From contig NZ_AQQR01000004.1 in assembly GCF_002210095.1 (NCBI RefSeq), forward strand, positions 62,001-126,000: a stretch of DNA of 64,000 nucleotides, written 5' to 3'. Source of the stretch: Marinibacterium profundimaris. GTDB lineage: Bacteria > Pseudomonadota > Alphaproteobacteria > Rhodobacterales > Rhodobacteraceae. The notes below the pieces were generated by a model. It did not search any database and was not told where the DNA came from. It saw only the letters and a program-made list of their open reading frames with translations. This document shows positions 16,408 to 24,682 of this stretch, piece by piece (the first letter of the stretch is position 1; each line of letters opens with the position of its first letter). Position numbers and translations under genes: made by a program.

Positions 16408-17607
16408 TCACGACGTCTCCAGCTCCGCCGCGATCCGCGCCGCCAGCGCGCGGGCGACATCCGCCTTGCCCATCCGCGGCCAGCTTTCTGCGCCCTCGCC
16501 GGTGATCAGAACGACGGCATTCTCCGTCCCGCCCATGATCCCCGTCGCCGGCGACACGTCATTGGCCACGATCCAGTCGCAGCCCTTGCGCGCGCGCTTC
16601 GCCGTGGCGTGGGGGATCACGTCATCAGTCTCGGCGGCAAAGCCCACCACAAGCCCCGGCCGCCCCTCGCCCATCTGCGAGACACCGGCCAGGATATCCG
16701 GGTTCTCCGCCAGTTCGAACACCGGCAGCCCCTCGCGCGTCTTCTTCAGCTTCCGGTCCGAGGCCTGCGCCACCCGCCAGTCCGCCACGGCCGCGGCAAA
16801 GACCCCGGCATCCACCGGCAGCGCCGCCTGTACCGCGGCTTCCATCTCGCGCGCGCTTTCCACGCGCACCACCTGCACGCCCTCGGGCGGCGGCACGTCC
16901 GCGGGACCGGTGACAAAGATCACCTCTGCCCCCAGCGCCGCCAGCGCCGCGCCGATTGCCGTGCCCTGCGCGCCCGACGAGCGGTTTGCGATGTAGCGCA
17001 CCGGGTCGATCGGCTCATGCGTGGGCCCCGAGGTCACGAGGATGCGGCGTCCCTTCAGCGGCCCCTCACCCAGGGCGCCGGCAATCGCCTCGACGATCTC
17101 CATCGGTTCGGCCATCCGCCCCGGCCCGTATTCGCCGCAGGCCATGCCGCCCTCGTTCGGGCCCACCACGCGGATGCCGTCTTCCTTCAGCGTCTTCAGG
17201 TTCCGCTGTGTTGCCGCGTGTTCCCACATACGCACGTTCATCGCCGGCGCGATCAGCACCGGCGTGTCCGTCGCCATCAGCAGGGTCGAGGCCAGGTCAT
17301 CCGCCCGACCATGCGCCATCTTGCCCATCAGGTCCGCCGTCGCCGGTGCCACCACCACCAGATCGGCCGAGCGCGACAGCTCGATATGGCCCATCTCGGC
17401 CTCGGCCGTCAGGTCAAAAAGCGCGGTGAACACCTTCTCTCCGGCCAGGGCAGACACCGACAGCGGCGTCACGAATTCCGCCGCCGCGGCGGTCATCACC
17501 GGGGTGACGCTCGCGCCGCGTTCCGACAGGCGGCGGATCAGGTCGAGGCATTTATACGCCGCGATCCCGCCGCCGATGATGAGAAGGATGCGCTTTCCGG
17601 CCAGCAT
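16408..17607 (-). CDS. coaBC: Bifunctional phosphopantothenoylcysteine decarboxylase/synthetase
   Basis: A 399-residue fusion enzyme for two steps of coenzyme A synthesis. The N-terminal CoaC flavoprotein domain shows 'GGGIAAYKCLDLIRRL' and the substrate clamp 'APAMNVRMWEH'; the C-terminal CoaB domain begins near residue 185 with 'ILVTSGPTHEPIDPVRYIANRSSG'. I place the start at the ATG at 17607; the open frame upstream lacks family similarity. The dut gene follows on the same strand. Confidence 0.95.
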   Translation of the reverse strand: MLAGKRILLIIGGGIAAYKCLDLIRRLSERGASVTPVMTAAAAEFVTPLSVSALAGEKVFTALFDLTAEAEMGHIELSRSADLVVVAPATADLMGKMAHGRADDLASTLLMATDTPVLIAPAMNVRMWEHAATQRNLKTLKEDGIRVVGPNEGGMACGEYGPGRMAEPMEIVEAIAGALGEGPLKGRRILVTSGPTHEPIDPVRYIANRSSGAQGTAIGAALAALGAEVIFVTGPADVPPPEGVQVVRVESAREMEAAVQAALPVDAGVFAAAVADWRVAQASDRKLKKTREGLPVFELAENPDILAGVSQMGEGRPGLVVGFAAETDDVIPHATAKRARKGCDWIVANDVSPATGIMGGTENAVVLITGEGAESWPRMGKADVARALAARIAAELETS

Positions 17608-17704
17608 GGTCGTGCTCCTGCAGGGCTGATCGCCCCGACCATAGGCAAGCGGCACGGCAGGGGCCAGAGCCCTCGGCCCTATCACCGCAATCGCATGACA
17701 AACC

Positions 17705-17783
17705 GGCGCGAAGCGCCCTGCCCCGCGCCGAAGGCGCGCCCGGCCGCCGCGTCAGCGGCGGGCCCCCTCGCGCGCCAGCGCGC
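17705..17783. repeat. Row of four short GC hairpins
   Basis: In the coaBC-chaN gap four inverted repeats follow each other: GGCGC-gaa-GCGCC (17705-17717), CGCGCC-gaa-GGCGCG (17724-17738), CCGCCGC-gtca-GCGGCGG (17744-17761) and GCGCGC-ca-GCGCGC (17770-17783). The first two share the same GAA loop. It could end the rpoH-chaN transcript or stabilise its 3' end. Confidence 0.5.
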
Positions 17784-17789
17784 TCCGCC

Positions 17790-18611
17790 TTATCCGTCGC
17801 TGGCGAAGGCCGCGCAGGGATCCTCACGTTCGACGGCGGGGCTGTCGGCCCTCACGTCGAACGCCCCGCCCAACGCGCCGTCTTCGGACTGGCCAAGGGT
17901 TCGGATCTCGATGTCGGGCAGCGCCCGGGCCAGGTAGACCGGCGCCCCGATATCTGACCGCGTATGGCCGTTGCCGGCGATCACCACCAAGGGGCCGCCG
18001 GTCTCTTCCAGGGCCTGCGCGGCCGCGCGCGCCAGCGCCGCGTCGCGAAGCCGCTGGATATCTACCATCACCGGCAGCATCTCCTCGGGCAGCGCGTCGC
18101 AATGGGCGGCCATCTGCATCGCCTCCCGCTCCGCCTGCTGTGCCTCGGGCAGCGGCTGGTCCAGCCCGAAGCGCGCCGCGTCCGCCGCGCCGAACCAGCC
18201 GGCCACGCCGCCGTCCATCGCCGCCCGCGCCGCCTCTCGCGGCACGCCCGCACCAAAGACGCGCGCCCCGGGTGCTGCGGCAAAGATCGGATGATACATG
18301 GCGAAATCCGGCCAGCCGCTCCCGGACCAGCCCAGCGCCTCTTCCAGCGCCGCCTTGTCGCCCATGATCTCGGGCACGGCCGCTTCGGCCTGCTCCGGCG
18401 TCAGCATCTCGAAAACGATCGCTCTGGGCGCGACCGAGGCCGTCACCTCGGCCTGCCGTTCATGGTGTTCGGAATTGTCGTGTATCTCGCCGATGAACAG
18501 CACATCGGCCCCGTCCAGACCCCGCATCAGATCCTCTGTCGCGGTACTGGCCAAGACAATGTCGGGGGCCGGCGACGCGCAGAGGGCGATGGCAAGGACC
18601 ATATGTTTCAT
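17790..18611 (-). CDS. ChaN-family haem-binding-like (lipo)protein
   Basis: A 273-residue exported protein. The N-terminus 'MKHMVLAIALCASPAPDIVLAS' is a signal peptide (the Cys near residue 12 is a possible lipidation site, but the lipobox is imperfect). The ChaN/DUF399 core is plain: 'DVLFIGEIHDNSEHHERQ', 'AIVFEMLTPEQA', and the C-terminal 'VVIAGNGHTRSDIGAPVYL'. ChaN from Campylobacter binds haem and is iron-regulated; a role here in haem uptake is inference. The start overlaps the rpoH stop (ATGA at 18608-18611), so it is translated with the sigma factor. Confidence 0.85.
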   Translation of the reverse strand: MKHMVLAIALCASPAPDIVLASTATEDLMRGLDGADVLFIGEIHDNSEHHERQAEVTASVAPRAIVFEMLTPEQAEAAVPEIMGDKAALEEALGWSGSGWPDFAMYHPIFAAAPGARVFGAGVPREAARAAMDGGVAGWFGAADAARFGLDQPLPEAQQAEREAMQMAAHCDALPEEMLPVMVDIQRLRDAALARAAAQALEETGGPLVVIAGNGHTRSDIGAPVYLARALPDIEIRTLGQSEDGALGGAFDVRADSPAVEREDPCAAFASDG

Positions 18612-19486
18612 GCAAGGAAGTGTTGCACCTCGCCGGACCGGGTCTCAAGCGCTTTCCGCATCTTCTGGAACGCCGCCGCCTCCAGCTGTCGGACACGTTC
18701 CTTCGACAGGCCCAGCTCGGTCCCGAGGCTTTCCAGCGTCCGCGGATCCTCGCGCAGCTTGCGCTCCTTGACGATGAACCGTTCCCGGTCGTTCAGCCCG
18801 CCCAGCGCCTCGGCCAGCCAGCCGCGCAGATGCGCGCGGTCGTGACTGTCCTCCACGACCTCGGCCGCCTGCACGCCGTCATCTTCAAGCGCCTCGATCC
18901 ACTCGCGGCCCTCTTCATCGGTCGATTGCGGCGCGTTCAGCGAGAAATCCGAACCCGACAGCCGGCCGCCCATCATCTCGACATCATGCAGCGGCACGCC
19001 GATCTCGGTCGCGATCAACTGGTGCAGCTGGTCCCGGTCAAGGTGCTCCCCGGCCGAGGCCGCCTCGCGTTCCAGCCGCGCCTGGACCCGGCGCATGTTG
19101 AAGAACAGCGATTTCTGAGCCGAGGTCGACCCCGTCCGCACCATCGACCAGTTCCGCATCACGTAATCCTGGACCGAGGCCCGGATCCACCAGACCGCGT
19201 AGGTCGAAAAGCGCACGCCCCGATCCGGATCGAACTTGTCGGCGGCCTTCATCAGGCCCAGCCCGGCCTCCTGGATCAGGTCGTTCATCGGCGCCCCGTA
19301 GCGCCGGAATTTCGAGGCCATGGATATCGCCAGCCGCATATACGCGGTAATCAGCCTGTGCAGCGCCTGCTCGTCCCGTCGGTCGCGCCAGGCGTATGCC
19401 AGTTCCAGTTCCGTCTCCGCATCAAGCAGTTCCGCTTTCATTGCCTGACGGGACAACTGCATGTCCCGGGGTGTATCCAGTGCCAT
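18608..19486 (-). CDS. rpoH2: RNA polymerase sigma-32 factor, RpoHII-like
   Basis: A 292-residue sigma-70 family protein of the heat-shock group. Region 2 shows 'LITAYMRLAISMASKFRRYGAPMNDLIQEAGLGLMKAADKFD' and 'RFSTYAVWWIRASVQDYVMRNWSMVR' (in separate conserved blocks), an RpoH box 'QKSLFFNMRR' follows, and region 4 is 'LGTELGLSKERVRQLEAAAFQKMR'. Rhodobacterales carry RpoHI and RpoHII; RpoHII governs singlet-oxygen and oxidative stress responses. The RpoHII assignment is by general resemblance and the ChaN neighbour. The start at 19486 is preferred over upstream frames, which show no homology. Confidence 0.85.
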   Translation of the reverse strand: MALDTPRDMQLSRQAMKAELLDAETELELAYAWRDRRDEQALHRLITAYMRLAISMASKFRRYGAPMNDLIQEAGLGLMKAADKFDPDRGVRFSTYAVWWIRASVQDYVMRNWSMVRTGSTSAQKSLFFNMRRVQARLEREAASAGEHLDRDQLHQLIATEIGVPLHDVEMMGGRLSGSDFSLNAPQSTDEEGREWIEALEDDGVQAAEVVEDSHDRAHLRGWLAEALGGLNDRERFIVKERKLREDPRTLESLGTELGLSKERVRQLEAAAFQKMRKALETRSGEVQHFLA

Positions 19487-19591
19487 GTCGATCCCCTGTC
19501 TTAACTTGCAAGCCGCAGTCGTCTTGTGCCGCGGTCTCACAGGGGTTACGCACGAGCGGCCCAAAAAGATCATCTGCAAGGCGCAAAAAGC

Positions 19592-20107
19592 TTGGCTTCA
19601 CCGTTCACTTTTCTGTTAGGAGGCGCGGCGTCAGGGAAATCCGCCCTTGCCGAGGCCCGGGTTTGCACCATGCCGCAGCCCTGGGTCTACATCGCGACCG
19701 CACAGGCCTTCGACGCTGAAATGACAGCGAAAATCGACCGTCACAGGGGACGGCGCGGCACCGGCTGGCAGACCGTCGAGGCCCCGCTGGACCTGCCCGC
19801 GGCGATCAAGGGCTGCACGGAGGGAACCGTGCTGGTGGATTGCGTGACGCTCTGGCTGTCGAACCTCCTCCTGGCCGAACAGGATCTCGACGCGGCACAG
19901 GCGGCTCTGCTGGCGGCGATCTCCACCTCGCCCCTGCCGGTCTTCGTGGTCAGCAACGAGGTCGGGCAGGGCCTGGTTCCCGACAACGTCCTCGGCCGGC
20001 GGTTCCGCGAGGCGCAGGGCCGGCTGAACGTGGCGCTGGCCGCCCGGGCCGACACGGTGGCGCAGGTCATCGCCGGGCTGCCCAACATCCTGAAGGGGCA
20101 GCTGTGA
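19592..20107 (+). CDS. cobU: Adenosylcobinamide kinase/adenosylcobinamide-phosphate guanylyltransferase
   Basis: A 171-residue CobU/CobP enzyme that phosphorylates adenosylcobinamide and attaches GMP in cobalamin assembly. The P-loop GGAASGKS spans residues 10-17, and 'VYIATAQAFDAEM', 'DCVTLWLSNLL' and 'VSNEVGQGLVPDN' are classic. I choose a TTG start at 19592, which puts the P-loop at its usual distance from the N-terminus; no strong ATG fits. It is divergent from rpoH and overlaps the next gene by GTGA. The organism needs B12 for the mutase encoded at 49909. Confidence 0.9.
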   Translation: MASPFTFLLGGAASGKSALAEARVCTMPQPWVYIATAQAFDAEMTAKIDRHRGRRGTGWQTVEAPLDLPAAIKGCTEGTVLVDCVTLWLSNLLLAEQDLDAAQAALLAAISTSPLPVFVVSNEVGQGLVPDNVLGRRFREAQGRLNVALAARADTVAQVIAGLPNILKGQL

Positions 20108-20682
20108 CCCGTCTGTTCCTTGTCCGCCACGCGCCCACCCATGCCAAGGGCATGGTGGGCTGGACCGATCTCCCCGCCGACCTGGCCGACACGCCCGCGC
20201 TTGACCGGCTTTCGGCGCACCTGCCCGACGACGCGCTGGTGATCTCTTCGGACCTGACCCGCTGCGTGGCCACAGCCGACGCGCTGCAGGGCGACCGTCG
20301 GCGCCTGCCCCACGACCACGGTCTGCGCGAAATCCACTTCGGCGACTGGGAACTTCGCCGCTTCGACGAGATCGAGGCCGAGGATCCCGACCACATCACC
20401 GCCTTCTGGCGGGAACCCGGTCCGGTCCGACCGCCGGGCGGCGAAAGCTGGCACGACATGCGCGCGCGCACCGATGCCGCCGTCGACCGCCTGCTGGCGG
20501 CACATGCCGGTGAGACCCTGGTGATCGTCGCCCATTTCGGCATGATCCTGGGGCAGCTCGAACGCGCGCTCGGCGTGCCTACGACCGAGGTCTTCGCGCA
20601 AAAGATCGACAACCTCTCGGTGACCGAGCTGGAACATCATCCCGCCGGCTGGCGCGTGGGCCAGGTCAACCACCGCCCCTGA
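20104..20682 (+). CDS. cobC: Histidine phosphatase, CobC-like (alpha-ribazole phosphatase)
   Basis: A 192-residue histidine-acid phosphatase of the phosphoglycerate mutase superfamily. The catalytic 'LFLVRHAPTHAKG' is at the N-terminus, the second acid/His set is 'LREIHFGDWELRRFDEIE', and 'LVIVAHFGMI' carries the C-terminal histidine. Overlap with cobU (GTG start at 20104, stop of cobU at 20105-20107) argues for the cobalamin enzyme that dephosphorylates alpha-ribazole phosphate. Other phosphatase substrates cannot be excluded by motif alone. Confidence 0.85.
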   Translation: MTRLFLVRHAPTHAKGMVGWTDLPADLADTPALDRLSAHLPDDALVISSDLTRCVATADALQGDRRRLPHDHGLREIHFGDWELRRFDEIEAEDPDHITAFWREPGPVRPPGGESWHDMRARTDAAVDRLLAAHAGETLVIVAHFGMILGQLERALGVPTTEVFAQKIDNLSVTELEHHPAGWRVGQVNHRP

Positions 20683-20760
20683 CCCGCAAGCGGGCATACC
20701 GATCCAACCGATCAACCCTGCCCTTCCGCCCGATGCGTGGCACCGGCCCCTCCCTCTCCC

Positions 20761-20813
20761 GGACCGCCCCTGCAGAGCGGGGTGGGTGGGCGGGCGCTCT
20801 GCAGGGGCGGTCC
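20761..20813 (+). repeat. Perfect 19-bp hairpin with a G-quadruplex-type loop
   Basis: Arms 20761-20779 and 20795-20813 are exact reverse complements over 19 bp (beginning GGACCGCCCC). The 15-nt loop between them is GGGTGGGTGGGCGGG, four G-triplets separated by single bases, the arrangement that forms the most stable parallel quadruplexes. It lies between cobC and the GST gene, 79 bp after the cobC stop. No U-run follows, so it is not a plain intrinsic terminator. Confidence 0.8.
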
Positions 20814-20897
20814 CTGCGCCCGACCTCACCAGCCGTGATGACCCGGCGCACGAAACGGCATTGGACCAGCGCGCCGACCCGGCATTAACTGCCTGCC

Positions 20898-21581
20898 ATG
20901 ACATATGACCTCTTCCTCGGCGACCGCATGTATTCCAGCTGGTCCCTGCGCGGCTGGCTCTGCTGCGCGGCGTTCGGCCTGCCTGTCCGCCCCCATTTCG
21001 TCGGCCTCTACACCGGCACCATGGCGGCCGACCTCGCCCCGCTCGCCCCGGCCCGCCTGGTGCCGGTGCTGCGCACCCCCGACGGCACGGTGATCGGCGA
21101 AAGCCTCGCCATCGCCGAAACCCTGGCCGAACGTCACCCCGACGCCGGCCTCTGGCCCTCGGACCCAGGCAACCGCGCCACCGCCCGCTGGCTCTGTGCG
21201 GAAATGGTCGCCGGCTTCTCCACCCTGCGCGGCGACTGCCCGATGCAGTTCCAGAGGATCTATCGCGGCACGCCCGTCTCCGGCGCCCTGCGCGCCGATC
21301 TCGACCGGATTGAAACCCTCTGGTCCCACGCCCGCGCAGTCTCCGGGGCCGACACCGGCTGGCTCTTCGGCGTCTACAGCCTGGCGGATGTGTTCTACAC
21401 CCCCGTCGCCGCACGGATCATTGGCTACGACCTCCCCGTCTCGCCCGGCGCCCGCGCCTATTGCGAGGCGCTGCTGGCCACCGATCCCGTCCGCGACTGG
21501 CGCCGCGAGGCCGCCCGGATCGCCTACGACCCCGAACCCTATCCCCGCGACCTGCCCTCCGATCCCTGGCCGATCGCCTGA
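20898..21581 (+). CDS. Glutathione S-transferase family protein
   Basis: A 227-residue cytosolic GST. The N-terminal thioredoxin-like domain has 'SSWSLRGWLCCAAFGLPV', with the serine that replaces tyrosine in zeta/theta-type GSTs, and the glutathione-binding 'RLVPVLRTPDGTVIGESLAIAETLAE'. The rest is the all-helical C-terminal domain. Function beyond glutathione conjugation or isomerisation is not assignable. Stands alone between the G-quadruplex hairpin and yifB. Confidence 0.88.
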   Translation: MTYDLFLGDRMYSSWSLRGWLCCAAFGLPVRPHFVGLYTGTMAADLAPLAPARLVPVLRTPDGTVIGESLAIAETLAERHPDAGLWPSDPGNRATARWLCAEMVAGFSTLRGDCPMQFQRIYRGTPVSGALRADLDRIETLWSHARAVSGADTGWLFGVYSLADVFYTPVAARIIGYDLPVSPGARAYCEALLATDPVRDWRREAARIAYDPEPYPRDLPSDPWPIA

Positions 21582-21691
21582 TCCTCCGCGCCGGGCGCCC
21601 CCCGCGTGGTAAGGTTCCCTTCCGCGCGTTAACCCTTCCTCAACCATGCCGGGGCTAGCCATGTCCGGGTAGTCCGGACGGGAGAGGCAGC

Positions 21692-23206
21692 ATGGTCGCG
21701 CGCACCTATACGGTGGCCTTCGAAGGCGTCCGCGCCCGCCCGGTCGAGGTGCAATGCGCGATCTCGGCAGGCCTGCCGGCCTTCTCCATCGTCGGCCTGC
21801 CAGACAAGGCCGTCTCCGAGGCCCGCGACCGCGTCCGCAGCGCCCTGATCGCGATGTCCGTCGCGCTGCCCTCGAAGCGGATCACGATCAATCTTTCGCC
21901 CGCCGACCTGCCCAAGGAAGGCTCTCATCTCGATCTGCCCATCGCGCTCGCCCTGCTCTCGGCGCTGGAAATCATCCCCAACGAGGCGGTCGAACGCACC
22001 ATGGCCCTGGGAGAGCTGTCGCTCGACGGCGCGATCCGGCCGGTCATCGGCGCCCTGCCCGCCGCCCTGACGGCGGCCGAGGAAGATCGCCAGCTGCTCT
22101 GCCCCCATGCCTCGGGGGCCGAGGCCGCCTGGGTCGGCGATGCCCATGTGCTGGGCGCGCGCACGCTGTCGGACGTGGTGCGCCATTTCACCGGCCAGGC
22201 CCCGATCGAGGCCGCGCGCCCGGGCGAGGTCGCCACCGATCCCGGTGGCCGCGACCTGGTCGAGGTCAAGGGCCAGGAACGCGCCAAGCGCGCCATGGAA
22301 ATCGCCGCTGCCGGGCGGCACCACCTGGTCTACGTGGGCACGCCCGGCTCGGGCAAATCCATGCTCGCCTCCTGCCTGCCCGGGATCCTGCCGCCGCTGA
22401 CGGCAGCCGAAGCCCTTGAAACCTCGATGATCCATTCGCTTTACGGGCTGATCGACCAGGGCGGCATCAACCGCACCCGCCCCTTCCGCGAACCGCATCA
22501 CACCGCCTCTCCCGCGGCGATCATCGGCGGCGGCCGCACCGCCCGGCCGGGCGAAATCAGCCTCGCCCACAACGGCGTGCTCTTCCTCGACGAATTGCCG
22601 GAATTCTCGCGCAAGGTGCTCGACACCCTGCGCCAGCCCCTGGAAACCGGAGAGGTCATGGTCGCCCGCGCCAATGCCCATGTCACCTACCCCTGCCGGT
22701 TCATGCTGGTCGCCGCGGCCAACCCCTGCCGCTGCGGCTACCTCTCCGACGCCTCCCGCGCCTGCGCCCGCGTGCCCGATTGCGGCGAGGAATATCTCGG
22801 CCGCATCTCCGGGCCCCTGATGGACCGCCTCGACCTGCGGGTCGAGGTTCCGCCGGTCGACTACATGGACCTGGATCTGCCCGCCTCCGGCGAAAGCTCC
22901 GCCACGGTCGCGGCCCGTGTCGCCGACGCCCGCGCCCTGCAGGCCGCCCGCTTCGAGGACGCCCCGGGCCTGTTCCAGAACGCCGACGCCTCGGGACGCG
23001 CGCTCGAAGACATCGCCACGCCCGACGACGAGGGCCGCAGGCTTTTGCACAAGATGGCCGACCGAACGGGCCTCTCCGCGCGCGGCTACCACCGCATCCT
23101 GCGCGTCGCACGCACCATCGCCGATCTCGACGCCTCCGGCGAGGTCCGCCGCCCCCATGTCGCCGAGGCCCTCAGCTTTCGCCTGGCCCATACGGTCTCC
23201 CCCTGA
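21692..23206 (+). CDS. YifB family Mg-chelatase-like AAA ATPase (ComM-like)
   Basis: A 504-residue protein of the YifB/ComM family. It begins with the Lon-protease-like domain ('GLPAFSIVGLPDKAVSEARDRVR'), then an AAA domain with Walker A GTPGSGKS at residues 216-223, Walker B 'GVLFLDELPEF', and the Mg-chelatase C-terminal domain ('GLSARGYHRILRVARTIADL'). ComM is a hexameric helicase that drives branch migration during integration of transforming DNA. Role here is by homology. A hairpin terminator follows within 15 bp. Confidence 0.93.
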   Translation: MVARTYTVAFEGVRARPVEVQCAISAGLPAFSIVGLPDKAVSEARDRVRSALIAMSVALPSKRITINLSPADLPKEGSHLDLPIALALLSALEIIPNEAVERTMALGELSLDGAIRPVIGALPAALTAAEEDRQLLCPHASGAEAAWVGDAHVLGARTLSDVVRHFTGQAPIEAARPGEVATDPGGRDLVEVKGQERAKRAMEIAAAGRHHLVYVGTPGSGKSMLASCLPGILPPLTAAEALETSMIHSLYGLIDQGGINRTRPFREPHHTASPAAIIGGGRTARPGEISLAHNGVLFLDELPEFSRKVLDTLRQPLETGEVMVARANAHVTYPCRFMLVAAANPCRCGYLSDASRACARVPDCGEEYLGRISGPLMDRLDLRVEVPPVDYMDLDLPASGESSATVAARVADARALQAARFEDAPGLFQNADASGRALEDIATPDDEGRRLLHKMADRTGLSARGYHRILRVARTIADLDASGEVRRPHVAEALSFRLAHTVSP

Positions 23207-23220
23207 ACCCGCGCGAAAGA

Positions 23221-23255
23221 AAAGCCCCGCCGGTTCCGCAACCGGGCGGGGCTTT
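23221..23255 (+). terminator. Intrinsic-type terminator between yifB and gshB
   Basis: AAAGCCCCGCCGGTT (23221-23235) pairs with AACCGGGCGGGGCTTT (23240-23255) around a CCGC loop, with one bulged base. The A-run before and T-run after make it usable in both directions, which suits the two convergent genes. Confidence 0.85.
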
Positions 23256-23297
23256 CCATGCCATTGATTTGAATAGGACCTTCAGACCCGAAAGGCG

Positions 23298-24233
23298 TCA
23301 GCCCTTCCGCGCCTCGATCGCCTCCCAGATCTTGCCGGCGACGTTGATCCCGTCGAACCGCTCCAGCTCCTGGATGCCCGTCGGCGAGGTCACGTTGATT
23401 TCGGTCAGGTAACGGCCGATCACGTCGATCCCGACAAAGATCTGGCCCTTTTCCTTCAGCAGCGGCCCGATCGCGGCACAGATCTCGCGATCCCGGTCCG
23501 TCAGCTCGACCTTCTCGGGCCGCCCGCCGACATGCATGTTCGACCGCGTCTCACCCGCCGCCGGCACCCGGTTGATCGCGCCCACGCATTCGCCATCCAC
23601 CAGGATCACCCGCTTGTCGCCCGCGCTGACATCCGGCAGGAACTTCTGCACGATCAGCGGCTCCCGCGAGAAGCCGGTGAACAGCTCGAAGAGCGAGGTC
23701 AGGTTCCGGTCGTCGCGCGCCAGCTTGAACACCCCGGCGCCGCCGTTGCCGTACAGCGGTTTCAGAATCACGTCGCCATGTTCATCCCGAAACGCCTTGA
23801 TCGTGTCCAGGTTGCGGGCGATCGCCGTCGGCGGCGTCAGCTCGGGGAACTTCAGAACCAAAAGCTTTTCCGGGTAGTTCCTCACCCAGAACGGATCGTT
23901 CGTCACCAGCGTGCTGTCGGGCAGCATGTCCAGCAGATGCGTCGTCGTGATGTAATGCATGTCGAACGGCGGATCCTGGCGCAGCCAGACCACGTCGTAT
24001 TCGCCCAGGTCCACCTTGCGCCGCTCGCCCAGAATCGCCGGCTTTTCCGCCACGCGCTGGATCGTCATGTCGTGGCCGATGGCCGTCACGCGGCCGGCCT
24101 CGAAGGCCAGGTCGTCAGGCGCGTAGTAGAACAGCTCGTGACCCCTCGCCTGGGCCTCTTCGGCCAGGCGGAAGCTGCTGTCCGCGTTGATGTCGACCCC
24201 GCTGATCGGGTCCATCTGAAAGGCGATCTTCAT
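23298..24233 (-). CDS. gshB: Glutathione synthase
   Basis: A 311-residue ATP-grasp ligase joining gamma-glutamylcysteine and glycine. Recognisable blocks are the N-terminal '[20 protein letters not shown]', '[20 protein letters not shown]', '[17 protein letters not shown]' (the ATP-grasp lysine) and '[21 protein letters not shown]'. Length is as in Escherichia coli. It is third in an rsmI-yraN-gshB run on the minus strand, with a 71-bp gap after yraN. Confidence 0.96.
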   Translation of the reverse strand: MKIAFQMDPISGVDINADSSFRLAEEAQARGHELFYYAPDDLAFEAGRVTAIGHDMTIQRVAEKPAILGERRKVDLGEYDVVWLRQDPPFDMHYITTTHLLDMLPDSTLVTNDPFWVRNYPEKLLVLKFPELTPPTAIARNLDTIKAFRDEHGDVILKPLYGNGGAGVFKLARDDRNLTSLFELFTGFSREPLIVQKFLPDVSAGDKRVILVDGECVGAINRVPAAGETRSNMHVGGRPEKVELTDRDREICAAIGPLLKEKGQIFVGIDVIGRYLTEINVTSPTGIQELERFDGINVAGKIWEAIEARKG

Positions 24234-24304
24234 TCCGCGTCACTCCGATTGGGCCCGCCTTTCATGGCGCAGGGCGCCGGCAGGATCAATGGGAGGCGGG
24301 GCGC

Positions 24305-24682
24305 TCAGACCGCGCCGAAGGCGTTTTCCAGGATCATGTGCCGCCCCTGTGCATCGACCAGCGCCACGTCAAAGCGCATTTCGGTCAGCAATCCGCGCGG
24401 TTCCCCGGCCAGGAATTCCTCGGCCGTCTGGCACAGCCGGGCCATCTGCCGGCGACCCAGCCGTTCGGCGGCCCGATCGAAATCGCGGCTTTTCTTCACT
24501 TCGATGAAGATCAGCGCCTCGCCGTCCCGGGCGATCAGGTCGATTTCGCCGCCCTGCCCGCGCCAGCGGCGCCGGGCCACCGGGATGCCCCGGCGCTCGT
24601 AATCCTGCGCGATCCGCTCTTCTGCGGCGAGCCCGGCATGATATTCGCTTCGTCCTCGCGCAACCCTGTCCCTGTCGGTCAT
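24305..24682 (-). CDS. YraN family protein (UPF0102, endonuclease-like fold)
   Basis: A 125-residue protein of the UPF0102/YraN family, related in fold to restriction endonucleases. 'GGEIDLIARDGEALIFIEVKKS' carries the D-(E)-x-K nuclease-like core, and 'EERIAQDYERRGIPVARRRWRG' precedes it. Actual nuclease activity is unproven for the family. The ATG at 24682 overlaps the last base of the rsmI stop region; a GTG three bases earlier is also possible. The rsmI-yraN pairing is widely conserved. Confidence 0.9.
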   Translation of the reverse strand: MTDRDRVARGRSEYHAGLAAEERIAQDYERRGIPVARRRWRGQGGEIDLIARDGEALIFIEVKKSRDFDRAAERLGRRQMARLCQTAEEFLAGEPRGLLTEMRFDVALVDAQGRHMILENAFGAV

